Notes: generated by a model from the letters alone, not told the origin. Counted from the first letter of the stretch, positions 52,933 to 61,933 are shown. The stretch is 61,933 bases of DNA from Sphaerochaeta sp. UBA5849 (GCA_002432715.1 DJGJ01000055.1:38330-100262), one strand, 5' to 3'. A program made the numbers and translations.

Positions 52933-54480
52933 ATGCCTAACAATTCTATTTTGCTGTCGATGAAGCATATCACCAAGATTTTTCCAGGTGTGAAAGCGCT
53001 TGATGACGTCAGTTTTGATGTCAAAGAACGTGAAATACATGCCTTGGTTGGAGAAAACGGCGCCGGAAAATCTACGCTGATGAAAGTACTGTCGGGTGTA
53101 TATCCTTATGGCACCTATGATGGGGACATTTTCTTCGAGGGCAAGCGTTGCACGTTCTCCAGCATAAGGCAGAGCGAGCAGGCTGGAATCGTCATCATTC
53201 ATCAGGAGTTGGCGTTAAGTCCCTATCTCTCCATTGCAGAGAACATGTTCATCGGTGATGAGAGGGCAAGGTTCAATATCATAAACTGGGACAAGACCCG
53301 TGAAGATGCAATGAAATACATGCATCGTGTCGGGCTGCATGAGAACCCCAATCTTCCTGTGAACAAGCTCGGGGTGGGCAAGCAGCAAATGGTTGAGATC
53401 GCAAAAGCTTTGGCGAAGCATGCCAAATTGCTGATTCTTGACGAGCCCACTTCCGCACTCAATGAGAAGGACAGCAAGCATCTGCTTGAGATCCTCAGGG
53501 AACTCCGAGACAAGAGTAATATCTCTTCGGTGTTGATTTCCCACAAGCTCAACGAAGTCGCTGCCGTAGCCGATTCCATTACGATTCTGCGGGACGGCAA
53601 AACGATTGAGACGCTGGATGTTGTTCAATCTGAGCAAGGGGCTGTTTCAATAGGTGAAGAGAGAATTATCAAAGGGATGGTGGGACGGGAAATTACCGAG
53701 ATGTTCCCCAAGCGAAACAATCCCATCGGAGATGTTTTGTTCGAGATCAAGGATTGGACGGTTCAAAATCCTGATAATCCGGAGCGAAAGAAACTTGATG
53801 GAGTGAATATCAATGTTCGTGCTGGCGAGGTCGTCGGTTTGGCTGGTCTGGTTGGTGCCGGACGTACGGAACTTGCCATGAGCGTTTTCGGCCGGGCTTA
53901 CGGTGAGAATATCACCGGCAAAACATTTATCGGGGGCAAGGAAGTCGATATCAGTACGATACCCAAGGCAATTGAACAAGGTGTTGCCTATGTGCCCGAG
54001 GACCGAAAGGAACTTGGCTTGGTGATGATTCAGAACATCAAGGAAAATACGACGATTGCCAAGTTGAAGAAAATTTCCAATATGTCGGTGATCAACGAAC
54101 ATGAAGAGAATGTCGCGGCAGAACATTTTTGCAAACGTCTCAATACGAAAACACCAACTATTCTTCAGAAGGTGGGAAACCTTTCGGGAGGCAATCAGCA
54201 GAAGGTTGTGCTCTCAAAATGGTTGTTCACTGATCCAAGGGTTCTGCTCCTTGATGAACCCACGCGCGGCATCGATGTCGGGGCAAAGCATGAGATTTAT
54301 ACGATTATCAATTCTCTCGCTGCCCAAGGGATGGCGTGCTTGTTGATTTCCAGTGAAATGCCGGAGATTATCGGAATGTGTGACAGAATATATGTGATGA
54401 GCGAAGGTAAGATTACCGCTGAGTTGTCGGGACAAACGGCGACCCAGGAAGAGATTATGCGAAATATCCTGAACAATTAG
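52933..54480 (+). CDS. Monosaccharide ABC transporter ATPase, two NBDs (GguA/XylG-like)
   Basis: Protein of 515 residues with two ATPase domains, as in all MglA/XylG-type importers. NBD1 has Walker A GENGAGKST and Walker B LLILDEPTSAL. NBD2 has the altered Walker A region VGAGRTE usual for this class, signature LSGGNQQK and Walker B VLLLDEPTRGIDVG. The sequence YPYGTYDGDIFFEG marks the xylose/multiple-monosaccharide subgroup. It drives the permease encoded downstream. A 118-base gap with stem-loops separates it from the binding-protein gene. Confidence 0.94.
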   Translation: MPNNSILLSMKHITKIFPGVKALDDVSFDVKEREIHALVGENGAGKSTLMKVLSGVYPYGTYDGDIFFEGKRCTFSSIRQSEQAGIVIIHQELALSPYLSIAENMFIGDERARFNIINWDKTREDAMKYMHRVGLHENPNLPVNKLGVGKQQMVEIAKALAKHAKLLILDEPTSALNEKDSKHLLEILRELRDKSNISSVLISHKLNEVAAVADSITILRDGKTIETLDVVQSEQGAVSIGEERIIKGMVGREITEMFPKRNNPIGDVLFEIKDWTVQNPDNPERKKLDGVNINVRAGEVVGLAGLVGAGRTELAMSVFGRAYGENITGKTFIGGKEVDISTIPKAIEQGVAYVPEDRKELGLVMIQNIKENTTIAKLKKISNMSVINEHEENVAAEHFCKRLNTKTPTILQKVGNLSGGNQQKVVLSKWLFTDPRVLLLDEPTRGIDVGAKHEIYTIINSLAAQGMACLLISSEMPEIIGMCDRIYVMSEGKITAELSGQTATQEEIMRNILNN

Positions 54481-54541
54481 GTAACACTGATCGCTTGGCG
54501 ATGTTGTGACGTAGAATCCGGTATACGATAAGGAGTGTGGG

Positions 54542-55729
54542 ATGAGTGTTTTGATTACGATTTTGAAAAAGAATGTAAGGCAATACATGATGGTCATCGC
54601 CTTGGTTGTGGCGATGATCGCATTTGGATTCTTGACGGACGGTATCTTTTTCAGACCGGTAAATCTGACGAACTTGGTGCTTCAGAACAGTTATGTTCTG
54701 ATTCTTGCCGTCGGTATGTTGCTGTGCACCCTGACAGGGAACGTCGACCTTTCCGTGGGTTCCATTGTCTGTTTCATTGGTGCGCTGTGTGGCGTCATGA
54801 TGGTGGATCTGCAGTGGAATCCGTACATGGCAATGCTGCTTGCGCTTCTTGTAGGTGCCTTGATCGGCATGTGGCAGGGATTCTGGATTGCCTTTGTGAA
54901 TGTCCCACCGTTTATTGCCACCTTGGCCGGTATGCTTGTGTTCCGTGGTCTGGGGCAGGTAATCATGAAAGGACAGACCAAAGCCCCGTTCCCCAAGGAA
55001 TTCCAGATGATATCATCAGGGTACATTCCTGACCCGCTCGGAGGCCTGACGATTGGAAATACGCAATTGCATCTCTTCACGTTGTTGATTGGTTTGATCA
55101 TCGTCGCATTGATCATATTCGGCGAGGTGAAAAAACGAAAGAAGCAGAAGCAATATGACTTTGATATCCTTCCATCGGGGATATGGCTTGTAAAGGTGAT
55201 ATTCATAGCTGCTGCCCTTGTTGCTTTCACTGTTGTTTTCGCACTCTACAAAGGTTTTCCCAATATACTTATCCTGCTGGGCGTGTTGGTTGTTGCCTAC
55301 CAGTTCGTTGCATCAAAGACTGTCCAAGGTCGTCATATTTACGCTCTTGGTGGAAATAGAAAAGCAGCGGAACTGTCAGGTGTCAAGGTAAAATGGGTGA
55401 TGTTTTGGATTTATACCAATATGGCGGTCCTGGCAGCAGTGGCAGCGATGGTCTTTACAGCACGTCTGAACTCCGCCACCCCCAAGGCCGGGCAGAACTT
55501 CGAGATGGATGCGATTGCCGCATGTTATGTCGGTGGGTCTGCAGTCTCCGGCGGTATCGGAACGGTAATCGGGGCGGTTGTCGGTGGACTGTTCATCGGC
55601 GTACTGAACAACGGTATGTCCATCATCGGCATCAGTACGGACTGGCAACAGGCCATCAAGGGATTTGTCCTGCTTGCAGCCGTTGCCTTTGACTTGTATT
55701 CAAAATCACAATCATCGAAGATAGCGTAA
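54542..55729 (+). CDS. Monosaccharide ABC transporter permease (GguB/XylH-like)
   Basis: Membrane protein of 395 residues, longer than RbsC-type permeases (about 320) as is usual in the XylH/GguB subgroup, with about 10-12 helices. Typical blocks are LTGNVDLSVGSIVCF and VQGRHIYALGGNRKAAELSGVKV, the latter being the cytoplasmic loop that contacts the ATPase. AAGGAG lies 8-9 nt before the ATG. A terminator closes the operon. Confidence 0.94.
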   Translation: MSVLITILKKNVRQYMMVIALVVAMIAFGFLTDGIFFRPVNLTNLVLQNSYVLILAVGMLLCTLTGNVDLSVGSIVCFIGALCGVMMVDLQWNPYMAMLLALLVGALIGMWQGFWIAFVNVPPFIATLAGMLVFRGLGQVIMKGQTKAPFPKEFQMISSGYIPDPLGGLTIGNTQLHLFTLLIGLIIVALIIFGEVKKRKKQKQYDFDILPSGIWLVKVIFIAAALVAFTVVFALYKGFPNILILLGVLVVAYQFVASKTVQGRHIYALGGNRKAAELSGVKVKWVMFWIYTNMAVLAAVAAMVFTARLNSATPKAGQNFEMDAIAACYVGGSAVSGGIGTVIGAVVGGLFIGVLNNGMSIIGISTDWQQAIKGFVLLAAVAFDLYSKSQSSKIA

Positions 55730-55751
55730 AAGATTATTTCATTGAAAATGC

Positions 55752-55787
55752 ATGACCCCTGTGAATTATGTGATTCGCAGGGGTCAT
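55752..55787 (+). terminator. Terminator of the monosaccharide ABC operon
   Basis: ATGACCCCTG / CAGGGGTCAT, a perfect 10-bp stem with a partly paired loop. On the plus strand it is followed by TAAAAAA, so it lacks a T run; it abuts the convergent terminator at 55789. Confidence 0.7.
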
Positions 55788-55788
55788 T

Positions 55789-55815
55789 AAAAAACCGGCT
55801 CAGAAATGAGCCGGT
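55789..55815 (-). terminator. Rho-independent terminator of the MalK/MsmK-type gene
   Basis: On the minus strand, ACCGGCTCA / TGAGCCGGT forms a 9-bp stem with a TTTC loop, followed by TTTTTT. Confidence 0.9.
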
Positions 55816-55832
55816 GATTCAAAATGCATTGC

Positions 55833-56927
55833 TTATTTGATTACCTGTTCGGTCTCAAGATCAAAGAACTTTGCCTTGACCATGTCGGGAATCAAGGAAA
55901 TCTTGGTGTCCGGAGCAGGAACAAGGGTGGGTTCAATCTTGCCGACAACCTGGCTTCTGGAAGTAGACACGAACACGTGGGTCTCGCTTCCGAGGGGTTC
56001 TACGACGCTGACGGTACCATCGATGGTTTCACCATCCTTGGGGGTGTTGCTGAACGTAACGTCCTCAGGGCGGATACCGAAGGTGACAGACTTGCCGACA
56101 TACGGGGTCAACATCTTTTTCTGCTCGGCGGTAACCTTGAGACGGAAGGAACCTTCATTTACATAAATGTTGGAACCATCAGCTTCAACTGCAGCTTCGA
56201 GGAAGTTCATGGGAGGGGAGCCGATGAACCCGGCAACAAACTTGTTCTGGGGATTGTTGTACAGGTCGAGCGGTCCACCGATCTGCTGGATGACACCGAA
56301 CTTCATGACGACGATTACGTCTGCCATGGTCAGGGCTTCAACCTGGTCGTGGGTTACGTAAATCATCGTTGCCTTGAGGCGGTTGTGCAAAGAGGAGATC
56401 TCTGCGCGCATCTGGACACGAAGTTTTGCGTCGAGGTTTGAGAGCGGTTCGTCAAAGAGGAATACCTTGGGCTTGCGGACGATGGCGCGGCCTACTGCAA
56501 CACGCTGTCTCTGTCCACCGGAAAGAGCCTTGGGCTTTCGATCAAGCAGTTCTTCAATCTCGAGGATCTTGGCTGCTTCACGAACACGCTGGTCGATCTC
56601 TTCCTTGGGGAACTTGCGGATTTTCAGACCGAATGCCATGTTGTCATACACGGTCATGTGGGGATACAGGGCGTAGTTCTGGAATACCATGGCGATGTCT
56701 CTGTCTTTCGGGGGAACATCGTTGACGAGATTCCCATCGATGTAGATCTCACCACTGGTGATGTCTTCCAAACCTGCTACCATGCGGAGAGTTGTGGACT
56801 TACCACAACCGGAAGGTCCGACGAGGACGACAAACTGTCTGTCCTGAATGTCAATGTTGACATTGTCGACGGCCTTTACTCCACCTTCGTACACTTTGCA
56901 AACGTTTTTGAGTTGTACTGTGGCCAT
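55833..56927 (-). CDS. Sugar ABC transporter ATPase, UgpC/MsmK/MalK type
   Basis: Protein of 364 residues. The ATPase domain has Walker A GPSGCGKST, signature LSGGQRQRVAVGRAI, Walker B VFLFDEPLSNLDAKLR and switch His in VTHDQVEAL. A C-terminal MOP-like regulatory domain (about 240-364) includes FGIRPEDV. Such ATPases often serve several sugar importers. No binding protein or permease is adjacent, so it is probably a shared ATPase. GGAGG lies before the ATG. A 155-base AT-rich gap upstream should hold its promoter. Confidence 0.94.
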   Translation of the reverse strand: MATVQLKNVCKVYEGGVKAVDNVNIDIQDRQFVVLVGPSGCGKSTTLRMVAGLEDITSGEIYIDGNLVNDVPPKDRDIAMVFQNYALYPHMTVYDNMAFGLKIRKFPKEEIDQRVREAAKILEIEELLDRKPKALSGGQRQRVAVGRAIVRKPKVFLFDEPLSNLDAKLRVQMRAEISSLHNRLKATMIYVTHDQVEALTMADVIVVMKFGVIQQIGGPLDLYNNPQNKFVAGFIGSPPMNFLEAAVEADGSNIYVNEGSFRLKVTAEQKKMLTPYVGKSVTFGIRPEDVTFSNTPKDGETIDGTVSVVEPLGSETHVFVSTSRSQVVGKIEPTLVPAPDTKISLIPDMVKAKFFDLETEQVIK

Positions 56928-57082
56928 AATGCCTCCAATTTATTTTATCTAACGTTCACTTTACCCCACGGGATGTCCGCTGTCAAACAAAAAATGGGAA
57001 TAGTTTTTGTTTGATTTGATAACTATAAATAAAGAAAAGAAATATATAAGCCAAGATATCATAAAAGACAATCGTTAGGAAA

Positions 57083-58876
57083 TTATTGTATTCGAATAGC
57101 CAAATTTGTTTCATAGTCAATCAAAATCCTATACAGCGTCTCAGGCCAGACACTTCTCAGCCTTGCATCGGTGATGGGAATCTCTTCTACTGTAATTGAG
57201 AGGAACGGCGTTTGGATTTCGAGCGTTGCTGCTTCTCCCAAGGTTATGATGTTCTCTGTTACTGTCGGCCTCACCATGCACATCAACGTCAAGACGGGTT
57301 GTACCTCCCCCTCGACCGATTCTCTGAGGACGATCTCTTTTCCTTTGGTGTGGGTCACACTTCGCTGATAGGACTGAAGCGGACAGTTTCGGTCATAGGC
57401 AGCTGCAAGCTCGAGGGTGATGGTTGAAGTTTCCCCTTGTTCGAGCTTGAGTATTTTACTTTGGTACTCCTTGCCTGCAAGCTGCTCATACGGAGGGAAA
57501 TTGGTTATGTTGTGGTAGACCGACCGCATTGTCCAAATCGAATACCGGTCCTTGGAAAAGGTCTGCTTGGTATATGTTTCCACCCCTACATCGACAAGAA
57601 TCGGCTGGCTGTTCTTAAAGAGGGTGAAGCTGCCTGTATCGTTATGGTTGTGACTATCGTCATTGCCGCCGGCCTTCACTGCGAGTGCATAGACATCGTC
57701 CCTGCTGATACAAAGGCCGACACTTGGATAGTAGTGGTCCTCTTGTGACGGGAAGGATGCAGCTTTATCCCGCTTTGAAGCATGAACAAGTTCCAGAAGG
57801 CGATAGGTGAGGTTGATTTCGTTGGGAAGGTCCCTATCTTCCTCCTCTTTCAGATTGCTCGATGCGAGAGCGAACCGTACAAGCTTCTCATCCCCGACAG
57901 CCTCTGCAAAGAGGTACTCCCGGATGGTGCAGCTGCCGGCAAGGCAGGAACAATCGGAGAAGTTGAAGTAATAGGGCCCTTGTGCGTGAATATGACGGAT
58001 ATAGGAGGCGATGTTTCTGATTTTCGGCTCCTTGAACACAGGCTTCAGGGCATTGCCGCTTACATCGTTGAGAATATCCAGGCACACATACAGGCAGAGT
58101 CCTGCATGCCGATAGTATTGTGCTCCCTCGCTGCAGCAGCCGTCTTCGCCGTAGTCCTTGAGGAAGCAGTCGATGCCAAGAAGGGCTTTGGCAGCAACTT
58201 TCGCCCGGAATGCTTGGTCGGTAGGGAGCAGGAAGGTGCAGAGCAGCACGTTCTGCGTGCACCATACAGTCCAATTGTTCATCGGCTCCTCCCCGCTGCC
58301 CATCCACCAGAAATGTTCGGTATCATAGGGAATGAAGATGCGTTTTTCAATCTCACTGATGATTCTTTTGTTGAGCAGGGGGGAAATCGCTTCCAAGTCG
58401 TCACAGATGAGGGCATGGGTTTGGGCGAGCAAGGCACCGGTCTCAGCGCTGAACAAATCGATCACGGGTCGATTTGCATCAGGGAGAGGCAGCTGCTCGG
58501 CATCGCGGATATAGCTGTTGTGGGCCGGCAGGCACCAGGACGTCTCTTCGCAGATGGCCCAGATACCATCCACAATGGCATCGAGCAGGGCTTGATCAGG
58601 TTCCATGCAGTATCCCAACACCAAGGAGCCCAACAGTTTTCTCCGTTGAAAGTAAGGAGTTTCATAGACAACGCGGTTGCCCGTACGGGTGAAGGCAAGG
58701 TACTGCGTAGCCGGCAGGGGCGGAAACACCTGCTTTTGTGCCGACTTTGCCCGCTCGCGCACCAGAAGCGAATGCTTTGCATCGAGTGACATCCAGAAAT
58801 CCCGGTCGCCACAGCGGGGGGCGGTACGATACGTAGTGAGAACGGGCGGAAGGTCGTTGATGTAGACGCCAAGCAT
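57083..58876 (-). CDS. Heparinase II/III-family protein
   Basis: Protein of 597 residues with an N-terminal alpha/alpha toroid (about 1-330) and a C-terminal beta-sandwich that opens with GGNDDSHNHNDTGSFTLFKNSQPILVDVG, the heparinase II/III signature with its His and Asn residues. These lyases cut uronic-acid-containing polysaccharides by beta-elimination. No signal peptide is seen, so it acts on imported oligosaccharides. It lies 2 bases after the response regulator gene, which suggests control by that system, and its unsaturated products would suit the GH105-type enzyme at 26.3 kb. Confidence 0.88.
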   Translation of the reverse strand: MLGVYINDLPPVLTTYRTAPRCGDRDFWMSLDAKHSLLVRERAKSAQKQVFPPLPATQYLAFTRTGNRVVYETPYFQRRKLLGSLVLGYCMEPDQALLDAIVDGIWAICEETSWCLPAHNSYIRDAEQLPLPDANRPVIDLFSAETGALLAQTHALICDDLEAISPLLNKRIISEIEKRIFIPYDTEHFWWMGSGEEPMNNWTVWCTQNVLLCTFLLPTDQAFRAKVAAKALLGIDCFLKDYGEDGCCSEGAQYYRHAGLCLYVCLDILNDVSGNALKPVFKEPKIRNIASYIRHIHAQGPYYFNFSDCSCLAGSCTIREYLFAEAVGDEKLVRFALASSNLKEEEDRDLPNEINLTYRLLELVHASKRDKAASFPSQEDHYYPSVGLCISRDDVYALAVKAGGNDDSHNHNDTGSFTLFKNSQPILVDVGVETYTKQTFSKDRYSIWTMRSVYHNITNFPPYEQLAGKEYQSKILKLEQGETSTITLELAAAYDRNCPLQSYQRSVTHTKGKEIVLRESVEGEVQPVLTLMCMVRPTVTENIITLGEAATLEIQTPFLSITVEEIPITDARLRSVWPETLYRILIDYETNLAIRIQ

Positions 58877-58878
58877 GG

Positions 58879-60477
58879 TTAACTCCGTTTGCGCTGCAGG
58901 TGTTGCAGATATTGGCGAGGGGATATTCCCTCGACTTTCTTGAAGACTTTGCTGAAGTAGAAAGAACTCTCAAAGCCGAATGTATCGGCAACCTCATAGA
59001 TTTTGTAATCGCCTTTTGCCATCATCTCCTTGGCGGCGGCGATTTTGACATTCGTGGTATATTCAACGAAACTGCATCCACTATATTTGGAAAAGAGACT
59101 GCTCAGGTAGTTCTGGCTGAATCCGAACAGGAGGGCAACTTCTCCCAAGTTGAGCTTTCGCGTCACATGCTCCTTGATGTACTGCTGGATGTTGGCCACC
59201 ACTTTTGCCCGGTAGTCCTGCTTTCGTGATTGAAGCTGGTCAGCCAATCCACCGGCCAGCTGCCGGAGATAGGTACTGCACTGGGCAGTGGTGCCGAAGC
59301 TGTAAATCTGGCGATATCCTTGACTCTCTTTTGCAAATGCACTTTGGACGAGGTTCTGTCCATCCGGCAGCAACGTGATGGCCATATAGAGGATATTGCT
59401 TGCTGTTTCGACTGCCTGCAGGGCGGGGATGTTCTGGACCTGCAACTCCTTTGCAATATCCTCAATCACCTCGGCAAGTTTTTCTGCATCGAGCTCCTCG
59501 AAGGCCCTGGTAAGCCGAATCTTGAACGGATCGAGGTTGAAACTTGCATTTTCGTTGCTTTGGCGCTCAGCTATCAGGATTGTTTTTCCATCCGAACTAC
59601 CAGCCATAAGCTGCCGGGCAGAGAGGAAGGATTCATTGAGATGGTAGGGGTCTTGGACCGTATGGCCTACACAGCAGACCAACTGCACGGAAAAGTAGTT
59701 GTAGATGACCTGCAAGGTTTTCTCCAGCACTTGGCGGATGATGGTCCGATAGTGCTGCGCCTGCTCATCGGTAAGGCAGAACGTGATGGCCAGATGATGC
59801 AAATCGAGGCTGGTGATATAGGTGGTCAGGTACCGGCCGAGCGTCTCCTTGAGCATTCCTATGGTGCTGTAATAGAGGTTTACCTCGGCTTCCTCCTGCT
59901 TTGACTGTATGTGCACATAGCAGACCGCATACCAGCGTTCATTGAATGAGATCTGCAGCTCCTGTTTCTGCGTCTCAAAACTTTGGCGGGAGTCGATCAG
60001 GCCGTTGAAAAGCCGAACGAAGAACTTGTCACAAAATGATTGCATGGCGCTGCGTTCAAGCAAGGGATACGTATAGCCCCGTTCGGCCTTGAGCTGCTCC
60101 AGCATCCCCAGAGCTTTTGTCACCGAGGACCGAAGGCTCTTCTCGGTCAACTCCAGTTTGACCAGGTAGTCCACCGCTTGGAATTTCAAGGCTTCCTTGA
60201 CAAAGCTGAACTCCTCATAGCTGGTCAACAGGATGAACAGGGGGATTCTCCCGTAGGTTTTGGAGCACTCCTTCAAGACTTCCAACCCACTTTTAATCGG
60301 CATCTTGATGTCGGTGATCACCAGGTCTGGCCGCTCTTTTGCGATGGCGTCTTCCAGCTGCTTGCCGTTGCGGGCAACCCCAACCATTTCGATGCCGAGC
60401 TCATTCCATGAAAGCATGGATTGCAGTCCCACAAGCACCAACGGCTCATCGTCGGCTATGATCAATTTTACGGCCAT
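58879..60477 (-). CDS. AraC-type response regulator (YesN-like)
   Basis: Protein of 532 residues. Receiver domain 1-125 with acidic pair D9/D10 and phosphoacceptor D56 (VITDIKMP); a middle region of about 280 residues of uncertain role; and a C-terminal AraC DNA-binding domain with two helix-turn-helices (NLGEVALLFGFSQNYLSSLFSKYSG and then YEVADTFGFESSFYFSKVFKK). This class controls polysaccharide uptake and lyase genes. It overlaps the kinase gene by 10 bases and the heparinase gene follows. Confidence 0.93.
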   Translation of the reverse strand: MAVKLIIADDEPLVLVGLQSMLSWNELGIEMVGVARNGKQLEDAIAKERPDLVITDIKMPIKSGLEVLKECSKTYGRIPLFILLTSYEEFSFVKEALKFQAVDYLVKLELTEKSLRSSVTKALGMLEQLKAERGYTYPLLERSAMQSFCDKFFVRLFNGLIDSRQSFETQKQELQISFNERWYAVCYVHIQSKQEEAEVNLYYSTIGMLKETLGRYLTTYITSLDLHHLAITFCLTDEQAQHYRTIIRQVLEKTLQVIYNYFSVQLVCCVGHTVQDPYHLNESFLSARQLMAGSSDGKTILIAERQSNENASFNLDPFKIRLTRAFEELDAEKLAEVIEDIAKELQVQNIPALQAVETASNILYMAITLLPDGQNLVQSAFAKESQGYRQIYSFGTTAQCSTYLRQLAGGLADQLQSRKQDYRAKVVANIQQYIKEHVTRKLNLGEVALLFGFSQNYLSSLFSKYSGCSFVEYTTNVKIAAAKEMMAKGDYKIYEVADTFGFESSFYFSKVFKKVEGISPRQYLQHLQRKRS

Positions 60478-61922
60478 GGCCGGCCCTCCTTGGTTCGTTT
60501 GGGCAAACGGATGATCGCCTTGGTGTATGATCCGACCACACTTTCGATGGATAGTCCATACTCCGCTCCGTACGTATACTCGATGCGTTTGGCGACATTG
60601 CGGATGCCTATTTCACGGAACATGCCCTTTGCCGGGGAACTTGCCACGGCAAAAACAGCATCAATGGTCTTTTGGTCCATGCCGATGCCGTCATCCCTGA
60701 TGATCAGGCAGATTGTCTGACTGTTTTCCTCGTACGCTTCAAGCATCACCGTCCCGGCTCCTCCCTTGGGTTCGATGCCATGGAAAATCGCATTCTCAAC
60801 CAAGGGCTGCAGCGTAAAGCGGGGGATGCCCAGAGACAGGAACCTGCTGTCGATCGAATTATGGAGTACCAACGTCCCCCCATACCGATATTTCTGAATC
60901 ACGAAATAGTCATCAAGCAACGCAAGCTCGGCCTCCAGGCTGATGACCGGCTCATCGGCTTTGCTCACGTTCTTCATGAGCCGGGAGAGGCTTGTGGTCA
61001 TTTCCGCTATGCCCGGTGCCTTCTGCAAGGTAGCCATCCACTTGATGGAGTTGAGGGTGTTGTAGAGGAAATGGGGATTGATCTGGCTTTGTAGCATCCG
61101 ATATTCCAATTCCTGTTTCTTTTTTTCATCGGCGATGCGCCTTTCAAGCAGCGAATCGATGCGCAGCGCCAAGTCGTTGATCCCCTTGCCGATATCGCCC
61201 AGTTCATCATCCCATTCTATGGACGGGTCGCTGGAGAAGTCACTATGGGCGATGGCCTTCACCCTCTCCTGTATTTTTGCAATCGGCCGGTTGAACAACC
61301 GGTTGAGCAGCAGCGTCAAAAGCAGGCCGAACAGCAGGACGACGACCAGGATGATGGCAAGCAGTCCGAAGTACATCGTGCGCTCGAAACGGACCTTGCC
61401 TGAAGGGATGCTTTGGGAGAGCGAGATATCCTGAAAGCCGGTGGGACACGTAACCAAAAGATGTTTCTCACCTCGTATCCGTACTGAATTGACGGTGGTC
61501 TGCTCTCCGGCGGTGTCAAAATCCTGTTTGACCAGCTGAGGTGTCTGCATGAGGTTGAAGTGATTATCGCGAATCTCATAGAAGTGCTCACCGATGGTAA
61601 GAAACAGCGATGAATCTTCGCTGATGGTATAGTCTTTGATGAGGTCCAGGATCAGGGCGGCCGATACCGCCAGATAGAGCTGCCCGGTTACCTCGGGTGA
61701 AGAGGAGCGGTTGATGACCCGCCTGATCGGCAGCACCTGCTCATCCGTAAAAAGAAAGGGGTCTTCCCCGATGTGGCTCCAGCCTGCATTCTGCGTGTAG
61801 GATGCAGGAAGGACTTGTTGGACATTGGAGACCGTCACCGGCTTGCTGTCGCTCATGGAGAGCCCGGTATGAATCAATTTTGTGTGGTTGATGTCGGTGA
61901 TGATGATCCTGCTTAGGAACTG
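60468..61922 (-). CDS. Sensor histidine kinase (YesM-like), N-terminally broken or cut off
   Basis: Visible are part of an extracytoplasmic sensor domain, one membrane helix (near TMYFGLLAIILVVVLLFGLLL), a HAMP domain, the His kinase box QSQINPHFLYNTLNSIKW, and the ATPase boxes LQPLVENAIFHGIEPKGG and IRDDGIGMD. Full YesM kinases have about 580 residues with a second, N-terminal helix; this part is lacking. The frame stops at TAA 61923-61925 in the minus sense, 9 bases from the window edge, although the residues just inside it (FLSRIIITDINHT) look like mid-domain sequence. TTG at 61877 is the first ordinary start codon but has no domain logic. See findings. Confidence 0.85.
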   Translation of the reverse strand, partial: QFLSRIIITDINHTKLIHTGLSMSDSKPVTVSNVQQVLPASYTQNAGWSHIGEDPFLFTDEQVLPIRRVINRSSSPEVTGQLYLAVSAALILDLIKDYTISEDSSLFLTIGEHFYEIRDNHFNLMQTPQLVKQDFDTAGEQTTVNSVRIRGEKHLLVTCPTGFQDISLSQSIPSGKVRFERTMYFGLLAIILVVVLLFGLLLTLLLNRLFNRPIAKIQERVKAIAHSDFSSDPSIEWDDELGDIGKGINDLALRIDSLLERRIADEKKKQELEYRMLQSQINPHFLYNTLNSIKWMATLQKAPGIAEMTTSLSRLMKNVSKADEPVISLEAELALLDDYFVIQKYRYGGTLVLHNSIDSRFLSLGIPRFTLQPLVENAIFHGIEPKGGAGTVMLEAYEENSQTICLIIRDDGIGMDQKTIDAVFAVASSPAKGMFREIGIRNVAKRIEYTYGAEYGLSIESVVGSYTKAIIRLPKRTKEGRPWP

Positions 61923-61933
61923 TTAGAAAATAA

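Overview
The window looks like chromosome of an anaerobic, sugar-fermenting spirochaete, most likely from the Sphaerochaeta group. That placement rests on the general look of the proteins and the gene mix: hybrid cluster protein with no respiratory genes, many carbohydrate ABC parts, and beta-barrel envelope proteins. It is an inference, because no rRNA marker is present. Genes are tightly packed in short operons, often with 4-base ATGA overlaps, and several starts are GTG or TTG. I see no tRNA, rRNA, CRISPR array, phage or complete transposon.

Layout. 1-3.8 kb: end of a MacB-type ABC permease, then a histidine kinase and a sigma-54-dependent regulator. 3.8-8.6 kb: oligoendopeptidase F, an RNA uracil methyltransferase and glutamine-dependent NAD synthetase. 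8.7-10 kb: two small related outer-membrane barrels. 10.1-15.9 kb: a small membrane protein, a PhnP-like hydrolase, DNA polymerase I, dephospho-CoA kinase and an unknown anchored protein. 15.9-21 kb: a lysine 2,3-aminomutase-like radical SAM enzyme, an MFS transporter, MntP, a broken cupin gene and Hcp. 21.1-26.1 kb: a predicted envelope export set (barrel, LolA-like protein, RND/MMPL exporter) with its TetR regulator and two matching operators. 26.3-28.6 kb: a GH105-type enzyme and the stump of a sugar ABC permease. 28.8-30.4 kb: EF-P with its lysylating enzyme EpmA, divergent from mnmE-mnmG-rsmG (30.5-34.3 kb), followed by ftsK and a class IV aminotransferase.

38-46.5 kb: DEAD-box helicase, ABC exporter, PlsC, a complete ECF vitamin-type transporter (fused double ATPase, T and S components) and GMP synthetase. 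46.6-49.3 kb: MATE and UMF1-type transporters on the minus strand. 49.4-51.5 kb: aspartate kinase and a DUF2179 membrane protein. 51.5-55.7 kb: a complete monosaccharide ABC importer (binding protein, double ATPase, permease) behind a promoter and a perfect dyad. 55.8-61.9 kb, minus strand: a MalK/MsmK-type ATPase, a heparinase II/III-family protein and a YesN/YesM-like two-component system whose kinase frame breaks 9 bases from the right edge.

The signals I find most worth a second look are: (1) a 54-bp divergent promoter between epmA-efp and mnmE in which one palindromic TTGCAA can serve as the -35 for both directions, with both -10 boxes 6-7 nt from the start codons; (2) the fused ECF ATPase, in which nearly all degenerate motifs fall into one of the two composite ATP sites; (3) the paired 14-bp operators of the TetR/RND locus; (4) EF-P Lys34 plus EpmA together with an aminomutase whose residues look more like free-lysine aminomutase than E. 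coli EpmB; (5) a cupin gene before hcp broken by an internal out-of-frame deletion.
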